This document shows, piece by piece, positions 23,103 through 33,399 of a DNA stretch of 64,000 bases. Below the pieces are notes generated by a model. The model was not told where the DNA came from, made no database searches, and saw nothing but the letters and a program-made list of their open reading frames with translations. The stretch is from Voacanga thouarsii (Eukaryota; Streptophyta; Magnoliopsida; Gentianales; Apocynaceae). Every line of letters begins with the position of its first letter. Position 1 is the stretch's first letter. The position numbers and the translations under genes are program-made. Where the stretch lies: the NCBI GenBank assembly GCA_026120185.1, contig JANUWF010001184.1, forward strand, positions 620,001 to 684,000, in the 5' to 3' direction.

Positions 23103-23978
23103 TTGAATCGGCTGTCAAAGATTGGCCCTGCTGGTTATGGGAACCCACCTGGCCCATTACCTATAGCAGATCCTCCCTTGTCTGACTCAGAGACAGAGCT
23201 TGAGGGAGGTTGGTTTTTGAGTGAGGACGAGATGGAGCATGAGCCGCCTATGCTAGATGACCCGGTTGTTGAGGTAGAGATGGAGGTTGATGGGGGTGTA
23301 GGTGAGTACGATAGGGATGTTGAGGGTGAGGTAGATGAGCTTGTTAGTGAGGGTGAGGGAGATGAGGAGATGGCTGAGTTGAGTGAAGGGGAGGTAGATG
23401 AGTTTGGGGATGAGAGTGATGATGAGAGTGAGGAAGAGATGGATGGGATAGAGGAGGAGGATGAGGATGCGATGGAGGTTCCTCAGACCCCAAGGATAGG
23501 TGAGTTTGTTAGGACTTTTACATGCTATGACCTTAAGGAGTCCAGTGATGAGGGTTATAGGCTGAGGAATGGAGTTACCCCGGCATTAAGGGAGCTTAGG
23601 CAGCCCGCTTTAGGAATGGAAGATAAGAGGAAAAGGAAGATAGAAGAGAGGAAAGGGAAGATAGAAGAGAGACCTAAGAGGAGTGGACTTCGATATGGAC
23701 TGGGTGTAGATGCTAAGTTAAGGAGAGAGGGATTGTTTGACCTGTACGACTCGGAAGACGAGAGGCCTGCACCTAAGGGTGAGATTAGATTAGCTTTGGA
23801 TGAGTTTTATGAGGCAGCTATGAGAGCTAAGAGGGGAAATGAGGGTGATTTAGGTCAGCCAAGTGAGAATGCAGGTTTTGCGAGGGATTATGTGAGAAAA
23901 CCCGATAGCTTCATGGGGTGGCTCGTGGAAACAGCCTCTGACGATCCAGATGCCTCTGCTGACTCTAGCGGCGAGTAG
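23103..23978 (+). CDS. Open acidic reading frame of unknown function between primer site and gag
   Basis: These are 291 open codons on the sense strand, clearly richer in G than the surroundings. The N-terminal third is Pro-rich (GPAGYGNPPGPLP), residues about 25-125 are strongly acidic with many Glu/Asp/Gly, residues about 170-200 are basic (KRKRKIEERKGKIEERPKR), and the C-terminal part looks globular with LALDEFYEAAMRAKRG and DSFMGWLVE before an acidic tail. The frame opens after a TGA at 23091 with a TTG; the first in-frame ATG is codon 44 at 23232. An ATG at 23090 right after a TTTATAG acceptor-like site is in another frame. I recognise no family. It could be an accessory protein of the element or a captured host fragment. 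Being open while gag and pol are broken is notable, but one copy does not prove translation. Confidence 0.6.
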   Translation: MNRLSKIGPAGYGNPPGPLPIADPPLSDSETELEGGWFLSEDEMEHEPPMLDDPVVEVEMEVDGGVGEYDRDVEGEVDELVSEGEGDEEMAELSEGEVDEFGDESDDESEEEMDGIEEEDEDAMEVPQTPRIGEFVRTFTCYDLKESSDEGYRLRNGVTPALRELRQPALGMEDKRKRKIEERKGKIEERPKRSGLRYGLGVDAKLRREGLFDLYDSEDERPAPKGEIRLALDEFYEAAMRAKRGNEGDLGQPSENAGFARDYVRKPDSFMGWLVETASDDPDASADSSGE

Positions 23979-24415
23979 AGTGTAGAAGATTAGCAGTATT
24001 TGCTCTCTTTCTCTCTTTTGGGATTTGAATTCTTTTATTCATTTATTCTTTTCAAAGAAGCATGTTGCTTGTAGGGTTCGATTATTTTGCTGAAGAAAAG
24101 GGTATCACGTGTGATGACCCCTTCTTTATGAAAGCATGAGTTTTTTTTATTACTTAGTTTTCCCCTAAATAACATCATCAAATTTTCTTTTAAAATGAGT
24201 AGATATCATTATTATCTGATCATGTACAAAAAAAAAATAAAACTTGCATCTGATTCTCTTTTACTAAAACCTAAATGTGAATGCATGCTCAGAATGTTTT
24301 AAACTTGAATGCATACACTCATTATCTGGGCATGGTTGAGAATGGCACTTAAGCGCCATGTAGCTACATTAACAGAAGAGTTCTGGAAGCACAGCCTGTA
24401 GCGTTGGAGTTTGAG

Positions 24416-24562
24416 ATGACTCAAATGCCGTCACCTAATCGGGGGGATAAGAACGAGCCAGATTCGGAATGGGGGTCTGAAGCACCGGATGATGTGTCGA
24501 TAGGACAGGCATTCAGTAAGATGGTGGAGGTTCTTGTTGAATTGTATGCCCTCTTAGACTAG
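24416..24562 (+). CDS. Small acidic open frame (48 codons), unknown
   Basis: This is an ATG-initiated frame rich in Glu, Asp and Pro (MTQMPSPNRGDKNEPDSEWG at its start) that ends in VEVLVELYALLD. Sequence upstream stays open to about 24360. Composition resembles the acidic frame ending at 23978, so it could be a downstream exon or a relic of the same protein. No splice pair could be fixed with confidence. It may equally be chance. Confidence 0.25.
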   Translation: MTQMPSPNRGDKNEPDSEWGSEAPDDVSIGQAFSKMVEVLVELYALLD

Positions 24563-24672
24563 GTTTCTGATGTAAAATCGAATATTTTAATAAAAGAATT
24601 TATTTTCAGAATTTGTTTGTGAATTTACTATTTATTTATGCACGATTTTCGTTTGGAACAGACCCATTGTGT

Positions 24673-24736
24673 TTAAATAAGTGATCCATGTGAATGGTGA
24701 TCTTTCACAGTAAAGTATGGATCACGGGCTATTTAA
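24673..24736 (+). other. Interrupted inverted repeat in the leader
   Basis: Three nested arms pair: TTAAATA (24673) with TATTTAA (24730), TGATCCAT (24682) with ATGGATCA (24717), and TGTGAA with TTCACA nearer the centre. Retroelement dimerisation/packaging signals lie between primer site and gag and are often stem-loops. The role here is inferred from position only. Confidence 0.5.
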
Positions 24737-25598
24737 CACATAAACATTTGTTCTTAACCTATTGATAAGACTGAGAATCTCATCATGTTTAGGTTATTAT
24801 GTTATGAATTCCAAATGGGGAATGACTTACCTTTAGCCAGTGAGTAGTCCACTCACTTCATGACATAAGCATATTTCGAATACGTAGGACAGGACCTGTA
24901 GTAGTGGTTTCTAAAAAGTACTATATGATAGAAACCTAAACTACTACTACTAGAGCGTGGACCAGTACTCTACGACTTGAGTATGAGTTGGTGGTCTGAA
25001 GACGTTGGAAGCATATGCTTTGATATGTTATAGTTGAGGTTCTATCGTAGGGCCAATATACTTGCATGTTGGGTATGTGTAACTAGTTAGTTAAGACAGA
25101 CTTGTACAAGATACTTTCTGCACTATATCGCCCATTGTGGTTGTCCGAATGGTCTAAAATGTCCAGGGCCCTGGGAAACATGACTTGGTTGTTTGCTTTA
25201 AGGTAGCTCCCTTGGAAAGCGGAAACACTCCAGGAAGTCGTGGATCATTGAACTAGAAGCCTAAGGATGGTAGATGTCATTTAGAGGGGTGTTAGTACAC
25301 TTCTTCCTCTCTAAATGTACGGCGATGTGTAGAAGGGTATTTTAGTCATTTCACCTGTAGGTCGGAGACTTTGCTAACGCAGCATTGTCCTTGGGGTCAA
25401 TATTTCCTTATGGTGATATTAGGAAATATTTAAAATGCAAAATACAGCTATTTTTATGGCAAGGGTATTTTGGTCATTTTAGTAGCCAAGGCGATGTGTC
25501 TTTTGGTCCCCAGTATAGACCGTGAGTCCTAATTAAATACGGGCTAAAGAATTAATCTTAAATTAAATGGAATTTATTTTATTTAAGTAGCCTGATTT

Positions 25599-25880
25599 AA
25601 TTATTGGGCTAGAATAAAATAAAGGTCCATGGAGAGAGATAATTAATTAAATTAGTTTGGTGGGTTAATTAATTATTCAGGGCTTTGGCCCAGTTTGAAT
25701 AATTAAAGATTAACTTGGGACTAAACTAATATAGGCTTAATTAATTGGCTAGTTTATTTGGGTTAGAAAAATTAATTATTTATTAATTGGGCCAATTATA
25801 TGGTTTTAGTTAGAATAATTAATTAAGTCCAAAAGGTTAAACTAAGAGTCCAATGGCCCAATCTAATTTAACCTAGGGTT
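25599..25880 (+). promoter_or_regulatory. Promoter-like segment with site II-type motifs
   Basis: TTGGGCT (about 25613), GGCCCA (25687), TGGGCC (25788) and GGCCCA (25855) are spaced through AT-rich sequence, followed by AACCTAGGGTTTT, close to a telo-box. Site II motifs plus telo-boxes are a known combination in plant promoters of growth-related genes. The segment ends about 185 bp before the gag ATG. No clear TATA box is seen. Confidence 0.35.
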
Positions 25881-26065
25881 TTATTTAGGTTAAACAGGAG
25901 AAAAGAAAACAACGTTGTTTTTTTCCAGTGCTTCATCTCTGTGAAAAATACCAGACGTTTTTTTCCTCTCCCTCTCCAGAAATTCTTTGGCCCCTAGGTT
26001 GTTTCACCAAAAACGATATTAGGCAGGCCATATACTGGAAGATCAAGAGCTAGGCGTTCATCTAC

Positions 26066-26970
26066 ATGCAAAGACGAAGTAGAAGGCTTGCAGGAATTGC
26101 ACCAGAGGTTTCCACGAGCGTGCCTACCCCAGTTCCGCATATTCCAGTTCAGCCGATTGTGAGAACAAGAAAAAGAGGTAAAGAGAAAATATATTTTTTT
26201 TCTCCCTTTTTTCCTTCTTCACGCAGGTGTGCTGCATTTTGTTGCTCCTTGGCTGGTTTTTTAGCTATATTTAGCATGCTATTTTATCTTTAGTTCTGCA
26301 AACCCTGATGGAGCGGAGGGTCCCTAAGGGAGAAGATGAGGCATTAGAGCGGTTTTTGAAGTTCAGTCGCCGTCTTCTTGGGCGAAGCCGAGCAAGATCA
26401 GAAGGTAGAGCAATGGATTGAACAGATAGAGAATATATTTGCAACGCTCCAATGCACCGAGGAGTGGATGGTTAAATTTGCGACATTCCATTTGAGAGGC
26501 CAGCTCGGGCATGGTGGCAGCGGGTTCAAGATGACTGGGAAATGGTCGAACAGGAATGGACGTGGTCTAGTTTCGTTGAAGCCTTCAAAGCTGAATACAT
26601 CCCTCAGTGGATAGTGGAAAAGCGAGGGGACGAATTTCAAAATTTGAAGTAGGGAGGCATGTCAGTGGCCCAGTACGCAACACGATTCACCCAGTTGTCG
26701 AAGTACTGCAAGAGATTAGTGGACACTAAGCAGAATAGGACAAGGCAGTTTGTTAAAAGATTGAGGCCGGAATTGAGGAAGGCGTTGGCACCGTCTCCTC
26801 CAACGACCTATTCAGGGCCTGTAGACGCTACTACTTGGATAGAAAATGAGGACCGTAGTAGAATGGCAACGAAGCCTTTCCAGCCACCAAGGCAACCGCA
26901 AGGACCTTTCCAGAGGCAACAATCCAACAAGCGCCCTACTAACCAGGAATTGGAGACTCGGGAAGGCTAA
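26066..26970 (+). pseudogene. Chromovirus gag (capsid polyprotein), broken
   Basis: It starts MQRRSRRLAGIAPEVS, a basic N-terminus. The Retrotrans_gag core follows: VEQWIEQIENIFATLQC, KFATFHLRGQ and MSVAQYATRFTQLSKYC, then KRLRPELRKAL and a Gln/Pro-rich tail. A T-rich insert with a GT (26178) and AG (26293) splits the N-terminus; skipping it rejoins the frame, so it may be a small intron. Beyond it there are one-base shifts near 26370 and 26510 and a TAG at 26650. No CCHC zinc knuckle is seen before the break at about 26965, where the reading jumps into an RNase H tail. Non-functional as it stands. Confidence 0.8.
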
Positions 26971-27073
26971 CATTGTTGCTGATGCACTGAGCAGAAAATT
27001 CGGTATGGCCAGACTAAGAGTGAAGGAGATTCAAGTGGTTCAGGATGTGTTGGACAAAAGTGTGGAAAGTTGA
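26964..27073 (+). pseudogene. RNase H C-terminal scrap of chromovirus pol
   Basis: The motif KANIVADALSRKFG, the hallmark end of Ty3/gypsy RNase H, directly follows gag sequence, and the reading ends in VVQDVLDKSVES. Protease, all RT motifs and the RNase H core are absent between gag and this point. A large internal deletion therefore removed about 1.5-2 kb of pol, judged from usual family size. Confidence 0.75.
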
Positions 27074-27084
27074 ATTCGAGGTAT

Positions 27085-27416
27085 TTGAGGCCGTTGCCGA
27101 TAAGGGAAAGGATTGGACCGGTAGCATATCGACTCGATTTGCCAGATGGGTTTACGGGAATTCATGATATGTGTCGTGTGTCACAATTGAAGAAGTACAA
27201 TGCCGATCTCGTCATGTTCTGAATAATGAGCCGTTGGTGTTGCAACCCAATCTGAGCTATATGGAGAAGCCCGTGCGAATATTAGACCGCAGTAACAAGA
27301 ATCTCTGGAACAAGCAGATACCGATACTAAAGGTTCAGTGGGAGCATCATGGCACGTGAGATGCCACATGGGAATTAGAAGAGTGGGTTAAGCGGAAGTT
27401 TCCCAATCTAAAATAG
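27085..27416 (+). pseudogene. Integrase C-terminus and chromodomain
   Basis: GPVAYRLDLPDGF and MCRVSQLKKY are the GPY/F-type C-terminal module of chromovirus integrase. The chromodomain follows with ILKVQWEHHGT, a TGA (27357), then DATWELEEWVKRKFPNLK. The aromatic/acidic pattern is the usual chromodomain tail. HHCC finger and DDE core are missing, so this is the far side of a second deletion. The chromodomain in such elements guides integration to heterochromatin, which fits the nested setting. Confidence 0.82.
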
Positions 27417-27449
27417 AAGTACGCCTGAATTTTGGGACGAAATTCTTCT

Positions 27450-27462
27450 AAGGAGGGGAGGA
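27450..27462 (+). other. Polypurine tract of the complete element
   Basis: AAGGAGGGGAGGA directly precedes the TGTGAAACCCC start of the 3' LTR. It follows GGGACGAAATTCTTCTA, which lies at the end of pol in related plant chromoviruses. Confidence 0.9.
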
Positions 27463-29404
27463 TGTGAAACCCCAGTCAAAACCAACCTTAGAGTAAGGGG
27501 GTTGAGATGCATATCATGCCTTATTTCATGATTTAATATATTTTTATATGATTTTTTATGTGCTTTGGATTTGAGTTTTATTGTCTTGAAGCCTTGTTGG
27601 TGAGTATTGAGTGAGAAGGGCAATATGGTAATTTTTGCATGAGGTGAAAATAGGAAGATAGCCTGAGGATTAAATAGAAATTAATTTTCTAGTGGAAATA
27701 ACAACAAGAGTTTTTGTGGTTTAGTGGTTAGAGCTTTGGAATTAATTCTTGAGGTTTTCGGTTCAAATTCCATCATAGGAGCTTTAGCTTGGTTAAATTT
27801 TATTTTTGCTTGGGAAGTATTATTTTCGGCCTTAGTGGTGTTTGGAGTAGGATAGAGATGTTGTCCTATAAGAGACATGATAGGATTCTTCAAATCCTAC
27901 TCTTTTACTCTACTCGAAATTTCTAAGGGGAATTCATTCCCTCTTGAACCCTAATCCTTCCTATTTCTCAATTCATTAGTTTGTTCAATTTGTTCAAACC
28001 AATTTTATTCTAGAAAAATTCCAGCAAGGTGCTGTGGCTTTGAAGGTTCAAAATGTCTTAGTAAAAGACATCATATGGACCGAAACAATAGAAGAGGGGG
28101 GAAGATTTCAAGTGAATTAAATTCCTTAGTGAATTTTCTAAAAATTCACTCTAGCTAGGTTCATTTCCCTTCCTACGTGGAACTGAAAATTTTCCAGCTT
28201 TGTGTACTTTCAAGGTGTCGAAATTCTTAGCCATTATTCCCTCCAAAATGCTGCTAGAAAATGGCCATTTTGATCAGCTTGAAATCTAAATTTTCCTGAC
28301 CATTTTCGGACTACACAAATACTGTGCAAAACCAGAAAATTTTCTAGGCGAATTAGCAGCTTTGGAGGTCCAAAACCAAGCTGTTTTCTTCCAGTTTTTG
28401 TTCAGCACCTTAGCCATGTTTTTCCTCCATGAAGAAGGCTGGAAACCAGACTTGAAAGCCCCTGAAATTTACCTTCAAACTCTCTGCAAGAAGGCTGGAA
28501 ATGGCAGCTGAAAATCTGTCCAAAAAATTCTGCCCAGCGAAAATTTTGTGCAGGAAAATTTTCCAGCTTTGTTCCCTATTTCTCTTCCAGCCGAAACACC
28601 AACCTTATTCTGCATAAACCTTCCTTAAACCTTCAGTAACAGAGCTCCATTGTTCCCCTAAAGCTTTTGCACAAAACTCAGCCATGGCTGTCCGAAATTC
28701 TCTCCAACAAATCCCTACAATTATTCTTAATTGATTATCAAAATTCCAGCCACCATAGTTTAGCAACTTTCCATAAAATATATCTCAAACAACCAGACCT
28801 TCTCTTCACCATTATACTCCATGATTTCAGCCACCTTAAGCCTCCTTCAACCAGCTCTCATTCAGCCAAAACACGGCCAGAAATTCGTCCATGGCAGACG
28901 TCCAAAAGCTCTTCCATAATCAAAGAGATTCTTGTGATATCTAGTTTCCAAATTTGCTTCCCAAAAATATTCTTCAAGGATTGTAACAACTAGCCTTTCC
29001 TTTTCCCTTCCAAATCAGAGAATCAACCTCCTAAACCCTACAGAAATTCGGCCAGCCCTAGTTCTCACAGAATTTCGGCAGCTGCAAATCAAATTCTCTC
29101 AAATTCCTTCAACCTTCAAGAACACACACACTACACCAAGAACACCTACTTCTTCCTTTCACCTAATACCCCTCCAAACCACTTCAAACCTTCTCTAAAA
29201 TCTCAAGATTTGACCTACTCACTGCGGTGAGTCCATCAACACCATTCTTAACATCAAACTCCACAAATCAACTTGCTACTTCGTATCAAAACCAGAAAAT
29301 TCTGTGAAGGTTCAAGAACACCTTCAAGGTAAAGTTTGTTCTAACAACTTAATCTTCTCCAATCTTGATCTCTAGTGAGAACATATGTGAATAAACATTC
29401 TAAT

Positions 29405-29454
<50 letters not shown>

Positions 29455-32009
29455 GGCCGAACCTCCCTTCTCTTGGCCGAATGGCTTCTCCTCTCATGAT
29501 CATGTTTTCGCCATCTCCCTTAGACAAAGTTAGACATCTAGGAGTTGAGATCCATTCTAAACTCCTTCAAGGCATTCATCAACCAAGTAAGTGCCTTCCA
29601 TCTTTCTTTTAAATTCTAGATTCATGTCTCTAGGATGATGTTGATAAAAGATGGATTGCGGATAAGGTTTGAGTATATATTGTTGAGGTTGAAGCATGAA
29701 TGTATGTATGAATATGAAGGAGATGGGATTTATGCATGGATGGATTATCTTGGTCGATTGTATGATGATTTGAGGTTTAATGCATGTCTCCATGTCATAG
29801 GTAGTATTTGTGATGAAGTATGCTAGAGATTATGTCACCTTTGGTGAATAGAATTTATATTCATGTTGGATTGTTGAAGCCATGATCATATTTATGCTAG
29901 TAGGGGTTAGATCATGTCTTGATAAATTTAGATCTATGCTTATATGCATGATTTGGATGATTTGATGAATTGAAGGATTGTATATGTCCCTGATTGTGGT
30001 TAGCCATAGAAGTATGATCATAATCTAGTTGTCCCTAAGCTAATTTTTATTTCACGAATAAAATATTTCATAATGTGATTTTACTAGTAATTTCCAAAAA
30101 AACCCTAGGAGGGGTAAATTTGGATTATTATATATAATGAGGATATTTTAGTCAAATAAATAATAGCTTTTGCTAGAAAAATAAAATATATAGATATTGT
30201 ATATTAAATGATAATATCAAATAAAGTCTTTTATGAAAATAATCATAATTAGTAAAATATTTATTACTAAAATTTTAATTATTATCTTTTCATCAAAACC
30301 CATTAAAAATTTATTTATTATCTTTCAAGCAAGACTCATTAAATTTATTTTCAACTAATTTTAGTTATCAATTATTTTCTAACAACTAAATTATTAATAA
30401 ATCATTATTTTACCTAATTCCACCTAAGACTTTTCATCAAATAAACTCTAAATTATTTTAGCAAGATTTAAACCTTCAACTTATTAGTACCTATTTCCCA
30501 AACTTTAGTTATTTTAATATCAAACTAGATTTATTTTATAAACCCTTTTATTTATTATCGAGCCTTCAAGCTTGGGACACTAGGGATATGATTGTAGTGA
30601 GTTGAGTTAGTTTATTTGTGAAAGTGGATTTTGGCTTGAGTTTGATTATGGTTTGTATTTACCCCATGCGGGGTTAGGTCAGCTATTAGAGACCTTTATT
30701 GTGAGCAAGGATCAGGTAAGCTCCTGCATAAAACCTGTTTGATGAAAAATGATTTTTTTTTATGGCAAGCCAAATGTAAAGTGCATGGTCACTCATTTCT
30801 TTAAAGGCAATTGAGGATTATTTCCATTCTCATTTCAGAAAAATAAATTATTTGTAAATCAAGGGGCGGTTTTCCTCAAAACCTAAAATTCTTTCTAAAA
30901 CCAGTTTTGCCCAAAACTTTGGAAAACCTTAATTGCCATTTTCAAGTGGAACTATGTTTTGTTCATTTTTCCCAAGTGGGATACGTTACGTTGAGTACTC
31001 AACAGGGGTAGACTGGTAGTACTAGTTTTGAAGAGCAAGAGTGAGTCTTCTAGCAGGAGGCCACCTCCAGAAGATAAGCTCAACTTAGAGAAACGTCAGT
31101 ACTACTTAGTCATGCCGGTCCGAGCTAGCAGTTTTTATTTCAGTCAAGTGACTGTGTTATGTCGAAATGGACACCCGGTTGTTGTTTGGGTATAGAGAAG
31201 GAGGAGTATCTTGCCCGGTAGGCCGATCACCTACCTTTTGTCAGTCTGCACAAAGTGTGGCATTCTGACCGGCAGTATGCAGAAAGTGTGGCATACTGAC
31301 CATGTGGACATGGGGCCCAACGTGTGGTAACCCATTACCACCCTTTTTGAGTGGTTGATTTTATTATACATGTATGGTTTGAAAGCCAAAACGCCACTCT
31401 TGTTTTTGAACATCGTTCATTGCTTGCCAATATTTCTTTTGTCCGTCTGCACAAAGTGTGGCATTCTGACCATTGTATGGTTATGGGGCCCAACGTGTGA
31501 TAACCCATGACCACCTTTATGAGTGTTTGATTTTATTGTGCACTTGTATGGTTTCAAAAAGAGGAAAACACCACTCTTACTTTTGACTAATGTTTATTGC
31601 TTGCCAATATTTCTCTTATAAAGATTTCACACTTTGCATCCACGAACTGTTTTCACTGAACACCCAAAGCACACACGGACTTACTGAGATTTCTGTCTCA
31701 TCACCTTTTTACCATGATTTTAGGTCGATCCTATTATGGGGATGAGTAGCTAATGGTATCTGCCTTGGAAAAGAATGTTGTCTTTTATTTTTATGTATTG
31801 CTTTGGGGAGTTGAGAGTGGATGATTTTATTTATGAATTTGTTTTTCTTTTGGGAATTCTTGGATTCATTCTGGGTTTTAATAAATTTTAAGTTAAAGTA
31901 TTATTTTTATTCCGCTATTTTATTTGTGTGACCTAGTTATAAAGACCCCTTGTCCTTTGGACGGAGTGACATCCCCGGCCCTGGCGGGCCTAGGTAGTGG
32001 GGTGTTACA
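27463..32009 (+). repeat. 3' LTR of the complete element
   Basis: This 4547-bp LTR is a near copy of the 5' LTR, with the tRNA-like block at 27709-27776, CT tract 29407-29452 and the same roughly 200-bp duplication (31236-31436 and 31437-31616). Differences from the 5' LTR are mostly single bases plus a shorter CT tract. That indicates a fairly recent insertion compared with the Athila-like host. Confidence 0.93.
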
Positions 32010-32134
32010 TATGCTATGCCTAATGATGAGTACGCTTGCTCATATGTGTAATTTGGGGTTAACGTTTTAATTTAAACTTGATTGGTAATGTGCTTATTTT
32101 TATATGATTTTTATACCCAAATTTAGACACATCA
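32010..32134 (+). repeat. Athila-like 3' LTR, segment 3 of 3
   Basis: This is the terminal 125 bp, ending GACACATCA, matching the end of the solo LTR at 42945-43064 (ATGCTT...TACTCGTATG and final GCATCA). It closes the Athila-like element, whose left end lies outside the window. The next 180 bp hold nothing I recognise. Confidence 0.8.
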
Positions 32135-32311
32135 GTATACAACCTAAAATCAACATTTAGCTTTGATATTTGTGATTCTTGAAATGTCAATTGTGATTAA
32201 CCTACAATTTGAATTGAAGAGAATCTGTAGGTATATAGTATACAAACAACAGAACATGACTGTTCATTCATTAAACTAATTTTTGAATTTGCGGAAAAGC
32301 TTGATATATCT

Positions 32312-32660
32312 TTAATGTGACCCAGAAATTAGGACTTGAATGTTATCCAATGGGGTACCATCCACAGGCAAGAGGACAAAATGAAGGATACATTGTGCTT
32401 TAGACTTGGTGCCCATATGATCTCCAATTTCATTCCAATTTTCATTGTACAGTTGCATCCATTCAAGAAGTAGCAGAGTTTCCTGATCAGACCAATTTTC
32501 TCCATCTAGACAAGTAGAACCTTTCATGCAGTTGAGCTTAACAAAATCCAGGCTAAAGTGACCAACATCAAATCTTCCATTATGGAAGCAATCCAAACAG
32601 AGTACCACATCAATTTGTTACAGAAGATAAGTGTCTCAGTCATAAAACATAACATTCTAG
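32312..32660 (-). pseudogene. SWI3C-like fragment (ZZ finger end plus SANT domain)
   Basis: On the minus strand, VVLCLDCFHNGRFDVGHFSLDFV is the tail of a ZZ-type zinc finger, followed by ENWSDQETLLLLEWMQLYNE, NWNEIGDHMGTKSKAQCILH and FVLLPVDGTPLDNIQV. This order and wording fit the SANT/Myb region of plant SWI3C-type subunits of the SWI/SNF remodelling complex. Upstream sequence carries in-frame stops, and the protein's SWIRM domain and C-terminus are missing. It lies just outside the CACTA element that holds the villin fragment and on the same strand. It may be another captured piece or an independent gene remnant. Confidence 0.75.
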
Positions 32661-32975
32661 CGATCAATAGATCCAGTTGAACTAATTCTAAAATTTCATG
32701 TTTTTTTTTTTTTTTGTGGTAACCTAATTCGGTTCTTTCATGAGTCAGCAAAAGATGTAAACCCATATACATTAAGAAGGCACAACTATACTTACCATTT
32801 TAAGGTAATAGAAAAAGAGATCATCTTACATAACCTCAAAGCAGTTATTAGACCAATCAAACCATACGCTTTGTTATATTTTTAGTTCACAGTAGGAAAT
32901 AGAACATAGATAAAGGCATCTCCACCCTAGTTTTCTTTCGAAATTCACGGATAAAATAATAATTATTATATAATT

Positions 32976-33059
32976 ATTATTATTTGACAAAATTTGTGTT
33001 TCACTCTAAAACATTATATATAAATAATTCCCCCCTAAATGATCTTGTCTATATTATTG

Positions 33060-33104
<45 letters not shown>
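32976..33104 (+). repeat. Minisatellite unit 1 with (TTG)n microsatellite
   Basis: An approximately 80-bp unit with TTTGACAAAATTTGTG, CTCTAAAACATTATATA and AAATGATCTTGTCTA recurs at 40604-40672 and 40757-40839 on the far side of the CACTA element. It is followed here by a TTG run (33060-33104). The element appears to have inserted inside this array. Confidence 0.8.
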
Positions 33105-33399
33105 CAATTTTCACTATAAGAAAATTGAATTTCCACAACCATTGAATTTCGTGGGAAAAATGATGGATTTGATCGTAAATGATCAATTGCAATGGCATTG
33201 CAACGGAAAAATGCCCGTTGCTATTGAAGGGGGTTGCAATTGCCTTTGCAACCATGAGTACTGTCACAATGATCTATTTTTCACGAAAAATGCCTCTTTT
33301 TACAACCATTTTTTTTCGTTGCAAGAAACCTCAAATCTAACCAAATTAAATACAACGGTTCTTTTTCCGTTGCATGGCCATTGCAAATAGGCTTTTTTA

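Larger units (their letters stand above)
23979..26065 (+). other. Untranslated leader between accessory frame and gag
   Basis: This stretch holds a small open frame (24416-24562), a long inverted repeat (24673-24736), about 700 bp with no recognisable feature, and an AT-rich segment (25599-25880) with repeated TGGGCC/GGCCCA motifs. No protein similarity is visible over most of it. The distance from primer site to gag (about 3 kb) is long for a chromovirus. Confidence 0.6.
18457..32009 (+). mobile_element. Complete long-LTR, internally deleted chromovirus (LARD-like)
   Basis: This 13,553-bp element has a 5' LTR 18457-22988, primer site 22991, internal domain 22989-27462, polypurine tract 27450-27462 and 3' LTR 27463-32009. 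Flanks TATGT (18452-18456) and TATGC (32010-32014) are a 5-bp duplication with one mismatch. Retained coding pieces are gag, a short RNase H tail, the integrase C-terminus and a chromodomain. Protease, most of RT and the integrase core are missing, so it would need proteins from elsewhere to move. The gag-to-chromodomain order, primer site and chromodomain place its parent among plant chromoviruses (Tekay/Del-like by its very long LTRs, an inference). The two LTRs look about 97-98% alike in sampled stretches; this was not computed. Confidence 0.92.

Noticed and set aside
33049..33390. Poly-Gln and poly-Leu frames
   Set aside because: They are translations of the TTG microsatellite; no conserved domain follows on either strand.
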